The notes: generated by a model not told the origin, from the sequence alone. Positions 26,310 to 36,372 are shown, counted from the first letter of the stretch. The stretch: DNA of 64,000 nucleotides from Sphingobacterium spiritivorum (GCF_016725325.1 NZ_CP068083.1:1116001-1180000); one strand, 5' to 3'. Numbers and translations are program-made.

Positions 26310-27926
26310 TTAGTCTATAGGATCAAATCGTATATAATCCAGCGTAATCAGCTTTCCATCTAAAGAAAGTATACGCAGTTTGTGAGATGTTGTCTCTTCA
26401 AAAGTGACATTGCCGAGAGACTGTTCCAGCTGTCTGTCTGTACGTGTGTTACTAATAGTATGTTTTTCTCTCATCAACGCCCCATCCAGAATAAATGAAC
26501 AGATTCCTGTGGACGTTGCCTGAATAGGGCTTGGCCAGAAGAAGGTCACTTTGTACTTACCTTTTACGATTACAGGGCTGTTCATTTCTATCCAGCCTGA
26601 CTCTCCCAGGGTAACGCGCAAATGATCGTAATTCAGCACTTCACTGTAATAAATACCATCTGCCGGTCGGCTGTTACGGTAAATCAACACATTGCTTCGT
26701 GTCTCCGGGCGTGCACTCCAGATAATACTCTTGAGGTCTCCGGTAATAAATGTTTTGTTATACTGTGCACTCAGATTTGGTTTCTTAAACTGGGTTACAT
26801 TGGCTTCTATATCCGGATAGTCGGACAATTCCCAGATGACGGATACCCTTTCCGGTGTAAACACCGGCATCCAGTTATTCACTTCATGCAATACTCCGTT
26901 TTTACACAGCACATTGAACTCTAAAAATTTAATTCCTGTAGTATTAGCCGCATTACTGTTCAACAGTAATTCTCCCTGTCCTTCCGACATCTTGATGAGT
27001 TGTTTGTCTGCTAATGTGTTGATATTCATCTTACGCTGTCCTGAAGGGAACTGACCAAGACTGGCATAATCTCTCAACTGACCAAGAAGATGATAAGCGA
27101 CATATTGATTCAGGGGATTCTTCACATCTGTATAAGGCAGTCCATTACTGGCGGATAACTTAGTAATAAGATCAGCGATACTTCTCACATTGTCCGCAGC
27201 AAAAGTCTGATTGGAGACTGCAAATGCGGTATAGCGGTACCGGATTTCTATAGGGTTACCCTGTTCATCTGTGGAAGGTGTATATACTGTTTTCAAACGT
27301 TCTTCATAACCGGCCATTTTCACTGCTTCATAGAAGATACTGAATTTGTCCTGTTGAAGACGGTCAATGATCGTTTCTGTCAACGGCGTCAATACATCTT
27401 CGATAACATGTATAATTCCGTTGGTTGCTTTTACATCAAATTTTTTAAACCGGGAAAGTCCGTTAAGATATACGGCTTCAAGCCCTCCTCCTCTGAATTC
27501 TATACTCAGGTTATCATCCGTTTCATTAAGTTCGTCAATAGCTCCACTCTGAAACTGTCCCAGATCAATAACAGTTCCTGCAATCAGATGATAGCGGACC
27601 AGATAAGCAGCATCTTCTTTGGACATATCCTGCACACTTGCATAACCTTTGGCTTTTAAATAGCGGTCAACACCTTCATTAGAGGGTACAAAATGGGTAT
27701 AATTTGCATTCAGATTAAGTGTATTGTACAGATCCGCCTGATTCAAGACTTCTACCCAACGGGAGAATTGATCTGGATGCTGCTTGAGATATACTGAAAT
27801 CGGGAATTCATCATAAGCTGTGAAGGTTTTATCTTCAAAGCTATCTTTACAGCTATTGACCAGTAACAGCGGAAACAACAGCAAGAATGCCTGTATGGTC
27901 CGGTGTAAGTTATAAATTCGTTTCAT
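26310..27926 (-). CDS. FAS1-domain lipoprotein with C-terminal jelly-roll-like domain (FAS1-b)
   Basis: 538 residues. Lipoprotein signal with LLLVNSC. First FAS1 repeat: FPISVYLKQHPDQFSRWVEVLNQADL, THFVPSNEGVDRYLKAKGY, GIIHVIEDVLTPL (about 40-195). Second: about 200-365, ending CKNGVLHEVNNWMPVF. The C-terminal 150 residues include GKYKVTFFWPSPIQ, CSFILDGALM and HKLRILSLDGKLITLDYIRFDPI; the ending is reminiscent of CBM6/CBM35 beta-sandwiches. It lies 6 bp after SusD 3 and 11 bp before FAS1-c, so it is in mid-operon. No catalytic motif is seen. A glycan- or cell-surface-binding role is inferred. Confidence 0.8.
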   Translation of the reverse strand: MKRIYNLHRTIQAFLLLFPLLLVNSCKDSFEDKTFTAYDEFPISVYLKQHPDQFSRWVEVLNQADLYNTLNLNANYTHFVPSNEGVDRYLKAKGYASVQDMSKEDAAYLVRYHLIAGTVIDLGQFQSGAIDELNETDDNLSIEFRGGGLEAVYLNGLSRFKKFDVKATNGIIHVIEDVLTPLTETIIDRLQQDKFSIFYEAVKMAGYEERLKTVYTPSTDEQGNPIEIRYRYTAFAVSNQTFAADNVRSIADLITKLSASNGLPYTDVKNPLNQYVAYHLLGQLRDYASLGQFPSGQRKMNINTLADKQLIKMSEGQGELLLNSNAANTTGIKFLEFNVLCKNGVLHEVNNWMPVFTPERVSVIWELSDYPDIEANVTQFKKPNLSAQYNKTFITGDLKSIIWSARPETRSNVLIYRNSRPADGIYYSEVLNYDHLRVTLGESGWIEMNSPVIVKGKYKVTFFWPSPIQATSTGICSFILDGALMREKHTISNTRTDRQLEQSLGNVTFEETTSHKLRILSLDGKLITLDYIRFDPID

Positions 27927-27932
27927 AGTTGG

Positions 27933-29399
27933 TTAGTTTAAGCTATCGTAATAGGGATTCTGCACCAGTAAGCGATTCGATTTCAACTCGTCAATATGAA
28001 TCGGCAGGTAGTGTGAATTGTTATTTAATAATTTGGACCGTATTATCGGAGATGAGCCTCCTGCTGTACCCAAGAGCACTTGTTCGATAAGGTAATCCTT
28101 ATACTCATAATTATTTCTCTTGCCGACACGCAGTAGATCATACCATCTCTTTCCTTCACCTATAAATTCGAGTGCTTTTTCATTCAATACGATATTCAGC
28201 ATCTCCAACTGATTAGAGGCAATAGAGAGGGGTTGAGTGATTCCCGCACGGGCACGTACTGCTGAAACCAGGTCCAGTGCTTCCTGATAATGGCTGGCTC
28301 CTTTCATCACATATGCCTCTGCTTTCATCAGATAGATATCGGCCATACGATAGAGTATCCAGTTTTGGTCGTTATTCTGACGTGGAATAGCAGTTCCACC
28401 TTCTGAACCCAAATATTTCCACACCTTGAAATCGACACCGGAATAAGATGCAGCAAGGCCACGTATATCATCCGGATTCTGCTGAAATCTGGCCACCATA
28501 AGCGGAGAAATAATCCAGTTGTAAGAAGAACCGAACCAACTGATAAGGCCATTGGTTTGATTTTTTGTAAAGTCAAACTGAATTTCAAAAATCCCTTCAT
28601 TTGAATTGCCCGGACTGAATATGGTAAACCAGTTATTTTTTGTATTTACTTTCCCCTGAATAAGACCTACACGTCCGGAGTTTAATACTTTATCGCAGGC
28701 TTCGATGGCCAGATCATACTGCTCTGTCCAAAGGTATACATCGGCTAATGTGGCATAAACAGTCCATTTAGTTACCCGTCCTTTGGTTTCCCATACTGTT
28801 GGCCAAAATTCTTTGCTGCTACCAATAGATTGCTGTAAATCGGAAATAATCTGTGTGAAAATCTGAGCAGAAGTAGAAGTCGCAACTTCAAAAGAAGCCT
28901 GATCATCCATATAAGGTTCCAGAATCAATGGAGCATCTTTAAAATTACGCACAATGTAGAAATAGGCTAAAGCCCTGAGATAATAAGCTTCTGACAGGTA
29001 AGACCGCATAGTTGCTTCATTAAAGGAGGGATCTTTTGCCACGACTTCCGGAGCATAACGGATAACCATATTGGCATAATTGATAATGCTATAGAAGTTT
29101 GACCATTTCACAAATGAATTGGAAGGAATAACGTCGAACGATTTGAAACGCTGAAGATCGTTATTAATAAAACCGCCTAATGACAAGCCATTTCCACGGG
29201 CTTCTCCCCAGACCAGCATTAACTGTACAGACTGTTGCATTTTTACATACGCTGCTCCGAGTACCGCTTCTACTTCTTCTTTATTGGACCAGTAGGAATC
29301 GCTGATCTGTTCGTTTTCCGGTTTTACATCTAACCATTTATTACACGAACTGCTGAACGTTATTATAAAGGCAAAAAGAATAAAAATGATCCTTTTCAT
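27933..29399 (-). CDS. SusD/RagB-family lipoprotein (pair 3)
   Basis: 488 residues, lipoprotein signal ending ITFSSSC followed by NKWLDVKPENEQISDSYW. Strong family signatures: LSEAYYLRALAYFYIVRNFKDAPLI, DIYLMKAEAYVMKGASHYQEAL and NEKALEFIGEGKRWYDLLRVGKR. It is the surface glycan-binding partner of SusC 3, whose gene lies 12 bp upstream. Downstream, after only 6 bp, is the FAS1-b gene. Confidence 0.94.
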   Translation of the reverse strand: MKRIIFILFAFIITFSSSCNKWLDVKPENEQISDSYWSNKEEVEAVLGAAYVKMQQSVQLMLVWGEARGNGLSLGGFINNDLQRFKSFDVIPSNSFVKWSNFYSIINYANMVIRYAPEVVAKDPSFNEATMRSYLSEAYYLRALAYFYIVRNFKDAPLILEPYMDDQASFEVATSTSAQIFTQIISDLQQSIGSSKEFWPTVWETKGRVTKWTVYATLADVYLWTEQYDLAIEACDKVLNSGRVGLIQGKVNTKNNWFTIFSPGNSNEGIFEIQFDFTKNQTNGLISWFGSSYNWIISPLMVARFQQNPDDIRGLAASYSGVDFKVWKYLGSEGGTAIPRQNNDQNWILYRMADIYLMKAEAYVMKGASHYQEALDLVSAVRARAGITQPLSIASNQLEMLNIVLNEKALEFIGEGKRWYDLLRVGKRNNYEYKDYLIEQVLLGTAGGSSPIIRSKLLNNNSHYLPIHIDELKSNRLLVQNPYYDSLN

Positions 29400-29411
29400 A
29401 TGATTTATACA

Positions 29412-32400
29412 TTAAAAGTTTAATAATATACCCATCGCAAATCTGCGCGGACGTGGTGTACTCGCATTGTCCTGACTCAACATATAGATGTTACTGGACA
29501 AGGAGACTTCAGGGTCCTGTCCTGAATATTTGGTCCACGTGAACAAATCCTGTACAGTAGCAAAGACATCAAATCTGCTCAGACCATATCGTTTGACCAA
29601 CGTTTTGGGCAGCGAATATCGTAGTGAAACGGTTTTAAGACGTACATAAGATGCATCTTCCACAAACCGGTCTGATCCCAGATAATTGTATCCTTCACCA
29701 TAGAGTGCGCGAGGTATATCCGTGTTATCTCCTTCATGTCTCCAGCGTCTCAGCACAGCGGTACTTTGATTGCCTGTACCTCTCATATTTTCGGTGTCCA
29801 TACGGGTGCTGTTGACGACTTTCTGACCAAAACGACCATGGAAAAAGGTGGTCAGCAAGAAATTCTTATATCCCACATTGAATCCTGCTCCTGAGGTAAA
29901 GAGTGGCATTGCGTTGCCCAGATATACAATATCATACTGATTGATAACTCCGTTTCCGTCTATATCCTGATATTTTGCATCTCCGGCATATACTTTACGA
30001 GGTCCGTTCTGTATGACGACTGGTTCTCCATTCAGGTTATACATAATATTACCACTCAAATCACGGGCAAAGGTTTCATCCTGATTTTGATACACTCCGA
30101 GATAGCGGTATCCGTAAAATGAGCCAATCGGATTGCCTTCAATGATCTTATGTGCATATTTTCCATTTCCAAATTCATAATTTTCGAACTGCATATTTTC
30201 AGGAAGTTCGACCACTTCATTTCTGTTTTTTGAAAAATTGATATTAAAGGAAAGTTGGAAGTCTTCTTTCCGGATAGCGTCATAATTAAACATAATCTCC
30301 CACCCTTTGTTGGTCAATTCTCCGGAATTGAAATAACTGATCTGTGAAAATCCTGTCGATGAAGGTAACTCCACATCTTTTTGCAACAGGTCCGTCGTAC
30401 GGCGGTGATACCATTCCGCTGTGATATTCAATTTGTTTTTGAACAGGGAGAAATCGACCCCGACATCTGTACTAGTGATAGTTTCCCATTTCAGATTTTC
30501 CAGTTGTATGGAAGAAGGTGAAATCGCAGTCATATCCATATATCCCGGAGTGATCGGTTTGAATACGCCTAAATATGGCCATGCCCCTGAAGGTGCATTT
30601 CCGCTTTGTCCCCAGCTAACTCTGAATTTGGCCGTTTGAAAAATATTCAGATCCTGAATAAATTTTTCATCTCCGGCCTGCCAGGCCACTCCGACCGAAG
30701 GGAATCCGGCCCAACGCTGATTCTTACCTAAGCTGGAATTAGATTCCCAACGGTATCCTCCGCTGATGATATATTTTCCTTTATAGGTGTAGTGTCCGTT
30801 AGAAATTACCCCAAGATTACGCGTAAGGGTATTGCCCGAACCCATCGATAATACGGATGCTCCTGCGGTCGGATCACTCAGAGAAGAGGATGCATTACCG
30901 GAAGTCTCACTTGCATAGCTGAAACGACGGGCTTCATTAGTCTGGAGGAGTCCACTCAGAATGACCTGATGATCTTTTGCAAATGTACGGTTGTAGATAA
31001 ATTTGTTTTCTGTATTGAGGTACAGATCATCAGAGATCATATCCGAACCTCTGTTAAAGTATGGGTCTGTCCAGATCACACCGGTGACAGACTGCGGCAG
31101 AAATTTTTTGTTTTTGGTAGAACGGGTATCAAAACCGACTGTACCGGTATACTGAAGTCCGTTTAATACATCATATGTCAATCTGAAAACCACACGTGCT
31201 TGTTCACCCTTAGTATTGTTGACGGATTCGTTGACCATAGCTACAGGATTGTAGCTTTTATCTGTTGTATAGCTCCCCTGAAAATTTTGTCTGGGTGTAA
31301 AGTACTGATCCGTTGGCAATCCGTTTTCACCGATAACCCAGGGACTCATATTAGGCATTTTGGTCATTGCCATTCCTCTTGGTGTTGCCAACTTGTTTTC
31401 TGTCCAGAAACTATTACGGTCGCTCAGGGAATAAGACATATCTGCATTTACATTCAGCTTGTTGGAGAATTTATAGTTTACACTCACAAGGGAATTGTAA
31501 CGATTGAATTTTGTTCCTTTTGTAGTACCGATATCATTGAGATAGCCTAAGGATACCCGATAAGTCGCCTTATCTCCTCCTCCGCTGACAGAAAGTGAAT
31601 TGTCTTCAAAATGGCCAACCTGCGAGACTTCTTTTACCCAATCCGTATTCTGATTATACTCATCAAAATACACCCATGAAGGATCAAATTTGATCTCATT
31701 GGTATTGAATAACAGATTGAGATAGGCTGTTGAATTCTGATATCCCAGATCATTGACAGTATTCCAGACCCCATCCTGTATCAGACTGACATACTGTGAA
31801 CCGTTGAGCATCGGAATAGTAGAAGCCTCTTTCTTAACATCTATTTTACTGGAAAAAGCAAACTGCGTTTTTCCTGATCTTCCTTTTTTAGTTTTAAAGA
31901 GAAGTACACCATTTGCTCCTTTAGAACCCCAGATAGCAGTAGCTGCTGCATCTTTGAGCACTTCTATGGATTCGATATCGTTAGGAGAGATATTGACTAA
32001 AGCTCCGAAATCCTCATCATTAGCTGTAGAGAAATTGAAATCATCCGATATCTGAGTAGGATAAGGCACTCCGTCTACAACGATCAGAGGCTCAGAGTTG
32101 CCATTCAGGGAAGATGTACCGCGGATACGAATGGAACTTTTTGCACCAGGATCCGCACTTGCTATGATATCGACATTCGCTAACCGCCCCTGCAGACCGG
32201 ATTCTATAGAAGCAAATGGCATCATTTCCAATTCTTTCATATCAAAGCGTTCTGTAGCGGAGACCTGATTACGGTAGCTGATTCCCATTGCATTTTTGTC
32301 TGCCGGTTTTTCTTTACTGATGATAACTTCATCGAGCGAGTTTTCATCATCTGATAAGCTCATATTGAGAACTTTCTGCTTACGGTAAGCGACACGCTGG

Positions 32401-32654
32401 GTTTTATATCCTATACTCGAAAATACAATAGTCAGATTGTCCTGATCCGGTATTTCCAGACGGTAGAAACCGTTGACATCTGATGAGGATCCCTTTAGAT
32501 TTCGTTTTTCCTGATTCTCGACAAATATGGTTGCTCCTAAAACAGCTTTTCCAAACTGATCTTTTACATTTCCCGTCAATACCAGACTTTTTTGGGCAAA
32601 TGAATGCAGATAGCAGCTTATCAAACAGAGGAAAAGTAAATATTTAATTTTCAT
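29412..32654 (-). CDS. SusC/RagA-family TonB-linked transporter (pair 3)
   Basis: 1080 residues. Signal peptide (ends LHSFAQ), regulatory-like domain (LTGNVKDQFGKAVLGATIFV), SLDEVIISKEKPADK box region, plug with IRIRGTSSLNGNSEPLIVVDG and SIEVLKDAAATAIWGSKGANGVLLF, then barrel with the C-terminal FDVFATVQDLFTWTKYSGQDPEVS and a final RRFAMGILLNF. It lies 54 bp after FAS1-a and forms the first SusC/D pair of operon B. Substrate inferred as RG-I fragments from the shared operator with the enzyme operon. Confidence 0.94.
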   Translation of the reverse strand: MKIKYLLFLCLISCYLHSFAQKSLVLTGNVKDQFGKAVLGATIFVENQEKRNLKGSSSDVNGFYRLEIPDQDNLTIVFSSIGYKTQRVAYRKQKVLNMSLSDDENSLDEVIISKEKPADKNAMGISYRNQVSATERFDMKELEMMPFASIESGLQGRLANVDIIASADPGAKSSIRIRGTSSLNGNSEPLIVVDGVPYPTQISDDFNFSTANDEDFGALVNISPNDIESIEVLKDAAATAIWGSKGANGVLLFKTKKGRSGKTQFAFSSKIDVKKEASTIPMLNGSQYVSLIQDGVWNTVNDLGYQNSTAYLNLLFNTNEIKFDPSWVYFDEYNQNTDWVKEVSQVGHFEDNSLSVSGGGDKATYRVSLGYLNDIGTTKGTKFNRYNSLVSVNYKFSNKLNVNADMSYSLSDRNSFWTENKLATPRGMAMTKMPNMSPWVIGENGLPTDQYFTPRQNFQGSYTTDKSYNPVAMVNESVNNTKGEQARVVFRLTYDVLNGLQYTGTVGFDTRSTKNKKFLPQSVTGVIWTDPYFNRGSDMISDDLYLNTENKFIYNRTFAKDHQVILSGLLQTNEARRFSYASETSGNASSSLSDPTAGASVLSMGSGNTLTRNLGVISNGHYTYKGKYIISGGYRWESNSSLGKNQRWAGFPSVGVAWQAGDEKFIQDLNIFQTAKFRVSWGQSGNAPSGAWPYLGVFKPITPGYMDMTAISPSSIQLENLKWETITSTDVGVDFSLFKNKLNITAEWYHRRTTDLLQKDVELPSSTGFSQISYFNSGELTNKGWEIMFNYDAIRKEDFQLSFNINFSKNRNEVVELPENMQFENYEFGNGKYAHKIIEGNPIGSFYGYRYLGVYQNQDETFARDLSGNIMYNLNGEPVVIQNGPRKVYAGDAKYQDIDGNGVINQYDIVYLGNAMPLFTSGAGFNVGYKNFLLTTFFHGRFGQKVVNSTRMDTENMRGTGNQSTAVLRRWRHEGDNTDIPRALYGEGYNYLGSDRFVEDASYVRLKTVSLRYSLPKTLVKRYGLSRFDVFATVQDLFTWTKYSGQDPEVSLSSNIYMLSQDNASTPRPRRFAMGILLNF

Positions 32655-32708
32655 AAAATTTGTTCTTAATCGGTAGGTTTAATTGATATTGTTGAGTCCC
32701 GTCTGCTA

Positions 32709-34904
32709 TTATTTAGTAAACACCTTGTTGATCTTGTACACAGCTCCATCACTGAAAATCTTTGGAAATTCACTTGTGACAGTTGCAGTCTCGCCATTAT
32801 AAGCAGTCAGATTGAGGGCAGTCCCGCTATCCTTAACGCCAAGCATGCGGAAGGTCTGTCCATTACGTTTGGCTGTTATCCAGGATCCTTCAACTTGAAA
32901 TCCCGGAAACGGATAATCACTGAGCGAATTATCTGGAACAGAAACAAAGTAATATTTCAGGTACTCGGCCAGATCAGCTTTTACCGTTGGTATTTTACCG
33001 CTGCTGATCCCTGCAAGTACCGCCGCATTATCAGGCGCAAACAGTAAAAAATTGTTTCCAAACATAAAGGATAACTGGCTTCCGGTTTCCATCAAACCTG
33101 CCTGTACCAGCAGCTTGGAAAATTCTGAAAATTCATTTAATGTATTGCCTGCTGCTGTTGCTCCCGATAAGGTAAATTTGATCGTTCCTGTTTCTCTCAA
33201 TAAAGCTGTTTCAACTTCATAAGCAGATCCGTTAAACCATGACCCCGCGATTTTGGAGGCCTTGATATTGGTATTCATATTATAGGCATTGGAAGAAGAG
33301 ACTCCTTCATTCTTTACATATATATAGCTGAATGGATTACGTGTACGGAACACTTGTTTACCTCCGATCTGGGTTACATTGTTACTCACGATATGATTAG
33401 AAATAAACAACTCCTGAGCTTGTCTGCTCATAGCAACTTTTACACCATCCGTATTTTCCACCTCGACGACTTCATCTCCAAATACCAGCGGGTTTCCTTC
33501 ATTCCAGAAAATATAACTATCTCCATAAAGGGTATTGAGAATCACTTCATCAGACGGTATAAACAGGGTATAATTCAGATCACGGCTCATCAATGTGCTG
33601 ATCAGACCCGTATTGACCAGCATCTGAAGGAATATTTTGTATTTGGGATTCTGCAGTACCGGTCCGGTAACACTGTAAAACATATCCGGAACGATAACTT
33701 TATTCAATCCGTAATAGACTCCGTTAGAAGCAATTCCTTTAGAAACTACATCCAGATTAGGATCAAATTTGATGACCGAGCCGAATGTACTTTTCAACTG
33801 CTTACTACCGGTGATTTCCTGAGGGAAAACAATATTCTCCTGATAGACGTGGTTTGCCATCAATAAGGCTAAAGGCATGAAGTTTACAGATTTAAGATCT
33901 GTATAGTAATTGCGCCAATAGCTATTGAAAAAGCTCTGTAAAGCATCATTTTTGGGTGCAAATACATTAAATGCGGTGTAAGCCAGCTCTCCAAGATTGG
34001 CATAATCTGCTATTCCTCCCTCACCGTTATAGGACCATTCTGAAGAAATATGCGGCAGCGATCCATGCTTTACAATAAAAAGGGAATCGCCCGCAGCCGC
34101 ATAATTTTTAGTGGCCTCCACATCATACCACAGCGTTTTGAAACGGTCATAGGTATGCAGGAAATCAGCATAATCTGTTTGTTTTTCAAGGACAGTATGT
34201 AGGTTTTCTAAGGGTTCGATGACATCATCAAGAATATAAACATATCCGTTATCTGTAGGTATAGCATATTCCTGTACACGTGCATTAGACATATTGAATC
34301 CCCCGTCATTCCATGTACTTCCCGGATAGAAATATTCATAGTTTGATTTAGCATCTATACCTTTTGTACTGAAGTGCATATTGGAAAACACAGGTAAAAA
34401 GCGGTCTTTATGAAATATTTTGCGGGTTGCTCCCGTAACCGGATCAGGCAGTGTAGAGATTTCATCTTTACTTCTTGTGCGGTGTTTGTAATACAGTCCT
34501 GCACGCAAGGGCTCTACTTTGTCTACTCCCTGCGGCTGATAATTTGTAAATTTCTGCTTATCAAAGGCATAGTAAACAATATGATAGTTAACCACTTTTT
34601 TGAGTTCGTTCAAAGGTACCTGATCAATTCCTGTATAACCTTTTTTATTCAGGTAGTTGCGGAATGCTTCATCAGTTGGAGCCAAAACGGTTGAAATTCC
34701 ATTGCCGATGAGCACACCCTTCATATCTGTTTTTTCTACAGCAGACAGAAAGAGCTGCTGATCAGGGCGTGAGGAAAGCAATTCCCAGGCATTTCCTTTT
34801 AACCAGTCAGGGCGTTCATAGTGCGACACCAGTTCACTTTTTCTACAGCCGTAAAAGAACATGATCAGAAACATGCTGCATACAAAAGGGTATACTTTTT
34901 TCAT
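32709..34904 (-). CDS. Four-repeat FAS1-domain lipoprotein, first gene of operon B (FAS1-a)
   Basis: 731 residues from the ATG at 34904. An in-frame upstream ATG at 34979 would put about 25 hydrophilic residues before the lipoprotein signal MKKVYPFVCSMFLIMFFYGC, so 34904 is preferred. Four fasciclin-like units can be followed: AWELLSSRPDQQLFLSAVEK; LHTVLEKQTDYADFLHTYDR; NPKYKIFLQMLVNTGLISTL; and NEFSEFSKLLVQAGLMETGS. Each begins with the helix typical of FAS1 and has an 'xFxPsdxA' strand (STVLAPTDEAF, FNVFAPKNDAL, YTLFIPSDEVI, FLLFAPDNAAV). It has no C-terminal beta-sandwich like FAS1-b and FAS1-c. Probably surface-exposed; an adhesion or glycan-capture role is inferred. Confidence 0.82.
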   Translation of the reverse strand: MKKVYPFVCSMFLIMFFYGCRKSELVSHYERPDWLKGNAWELLSSRPDQQLFLSAVEKTDMKGVLIGNGISTVLAPTDEAFRNYLNKKGYTGIDQVPLNELKKVVNYHIVYYAFDKQKFTNYQPQGVDKVEPLRAGLYYKHRTRSKDEISTLPDPVTGATRKIFHKDRFLPVFSNMHFSTKGIDAKSNYEYFYPGSTWNDGGFNMSNARVQEYAIPTDNGYVYILDDVIEPLENLHTVLEKQTDYADFLHTYDRFKTLWYDVEATKNYAAAGDSLFIVKHGSLPHISSEWSYNGEGGIADYANLGELAYTAFNVFAPKNDALQSFFNSYWRNYYTDLKSVNFMPLALLMANHVYQENIVFPQEITGSKQLKSTFGSVIKFDPNLDVVSKGIASNGVYYGLNKVIVPDMFYSVTGPVLQNPKYKIFLQMLVNTGLISTLMSRDLNYTLFIPSDEVILNTLYGDSYIFWNEGNPLVFGDEVVEVENTDGVKVAMSRQAQELFISNHIVSNNVTQIGGKQVFRTRNPFSYIYVKNEGVSSSNAYNMNTNIKASKIAGSWFNGSAYEVETALLRETGTIKFTLSGATAAGNTLNEFSEFSKLLVQAGLMETGSQLSFMFGNNFLLFAPDNAAVLAGISSGKIPTVKADLAEYLKYYFVSVPDNSLSDYPFPGFQVEGSWITAKRNGQTFRMLGVKDSGTALNLTAYNGETATVTSEFPKIFSDGAVYKINKVFTK

Positions 34905-35048
34905 AGCGGATTGCATAGGTTTAATATTAGTTTGTCTGGTCGACAACACTTCATCATGAGATAAAATTCCGCTAAGCAATCGGTTGCACTAAGTGTCCGA
35001 ATAGTTTGCTTCTATACAAGAATATCTCCTGATTAATTTGTTTGTCTA

Positions 35049-35129
35049 ATTGGTTATTATTTAAGTTTAATGTTCTGGTTCTGTAAAAATAGTTAGCCCA
35101 TATAATACAACCATCCTGCCCTATCCTGA
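35049..35129 (-). promoter_or_regulatory. Promoter and direct-repeat operator of PUL operon B
   Basis: Minus strand: TCAGGATAGGGCAGGATGG (35129-35111) with two CAGGATR half-sites 10 bp apart, TTG (35110-35108), 16 nt, then TATTTTTA (35091-35084) as a near-consensus -7 box. TAACCAAT occurs further down the leader (35056-35049). The operator to -7 spacing is 19 nt, as before operons A and C. The gene-free stretch 34905-35293 holds this promoter and a leader of about 170 nt; in 35130-35293 nothing further is recognised. Confidence 0.72.
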
Positions 35130-35293
35130 CTGCATTTCGTATATAAAAAAACAGGTAATTCCTATTAGCAATGCTTTAAACGCAGCTATTCAGATTTACA
35201 CTCTGATTACGGCAGAAATTGCAAAAAGCAGAAAAAGAAAAAAAATGTGGAGGATTTAGTGTTCAATAAGCTGTATTACAGGCAAAAAACAGG

Positions 35294-36325
35294 TTATAAG
35301 GAATTTCTCATCTTCAGATAAAAAGGAACTTCGATCTTAGCGGTGGATTTGTTAAGAATTACTTTTGCAGCCAGTTTACCCATTTCCTTAAAGTCGGTAG
35401 AAATGGTTGTAATACCGCTCAGGATAAATTTTTTGAGTGGTGTCTCATTGTAGGATATCAGCCCCACATCTTTTCCTATCTCCAGATCCAGCGAAATCAC
35501 TTTGTCAAGAAGACGAACGAGATCTTCTTCGATGAGATTTATATATACTTCTCCCGCACTAATCTGTTCCTTTTGAATATTGCTGACCAGAAGGTGTTCA
35601 AATTTAAATTCCTGGCAGAATTTATAGAACCCTTTTATAATGCCTTTGGGAAAATAACTATTATCCGGAAATATTAGTTTGAGCGTTTTATATTTGGACA
35701 GACTTTTATTAGCCTGTTTAAGTGCACTGTAGATATCCTTTTCAAAGTTTTCATATACACATGCATACTCTCCCTGTAGTTCGGGTAATTCTTTTCCCAG
35801 CACGATCAGCTTATCCTTCGGAATCTCGCGGATAATATCTATTTCCTGATCCTTTCCCTTTATAAAATGAGGAATGACGACTATATGCTGATAATCTTTG
35901 TTAAGGTTTTTGAGAAGGGATTTGAAGTAATTTACATCATTATTATATACGAAAAGATCTATACCGTAGTCTTCGCCCATTGTCTTTACAAATGAATCGT
36001 ATACGATCTTTTTATGCGCACTCAACTTATTGAAAAACAAAGCTATATAGCCTTTTTTATCCAAATCCGTATGTGCAATAAAATAACCTTTTCCGGGTAC
36101 AGAGAGAATAATCCCGTTTTTCTTGAGATAGCGATATCCTTTCTCTATCGTATCACGTGACAAATCCAATATAGCACTCAACTCGTTGATAGAAGGGAGA
36201 AGATCATTTTTGGATAAATCCCCCACACGGATAGCTTTCATAATCGCATTCGCCAGCTGAAGATACTTCGGCGCAGCAGACGTCTTATCAAGTTGTAATA
36301 CGGCATGTAGGTGATTAGATCGCAT
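35294..36325 (-). CDS. GntR-type transcriptional regulator with sugar-binding (LacI-like) sensor domain
   Basis: 343 residues from the ATG at 36325 (an upstream ATG at 36352 adds 9). The N-terminal winged helix (about 15-85) reads KYLQLANAIMKAIRVGDLSKNDLLPSINELSAILDLSRDTI...GKGYFI, the GntR signature. The rest is a periplasmic-binding-protein-like fold: KKGYIALFFNKLSAHKKIVYDSF, IVVIPHF, KLIVLGKELP, GLISYNETPLKKFILSGITTIS. It ends LAAKVIL with a short tail. Such proteins sense a sugar. It lies between enzyme operon A and transporter operon B, with its own candidate promoter, so it may control the locus or the rhamnose operon. The ligand is unknown. Confidence 0.85.
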   Translation of the reverse strand: MRSNHLHAVLQLDKTSAAPKYLQLANAIMKAIRVGDLSKNDLLPSINELSAILDLSRDTIEKGYRYLKKNGIILSVPGKGYFIAHTDLDKKGYIALFFNKLSAHKKIVYDSFVKTMGEDYGIDLFVYNNDVNYFKSLLKNLNKDYQHIVVIPHFIKGKDQEIDIIREIPKDKLIVLGKELPELQGEYACVYENFEKDIYSALKQANKSLSKYKTLKLIFPDNSYFPKGIIKGFYKFCQEFKFEHLLVSNIQKEQISAGEVYINLIEEDLVRLLDKVISLDLEIGKDVGLISYNETPLKKFILSGITTISTDFKEMGKLAAKVILNKSTAKIEVPFYLKMRNSL

Positions 36326-36349
36326 ATATAGTGTAGATAAAAGGTCTAA

Positions 36350-36372
36350 CAAATATATTGATTCAAAATCAA
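36350..36372 (-). promoter_or_regulatory. Regulator promoter with inverted repeat
   Basis: Minus strand TATATTTG (36357-36350) is a perfect -7 box, 24 bp before the regulator ATG. Directly upstream lies a 6-3-6 inverted repeat, TTGATT CAA AATCAA (36358-36372 on the + strand). GntR-type proteins bind inverted repeats, so this may be an autoregulatory operator. No -33 box is found at normal spacing. Confidence 0.4.
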
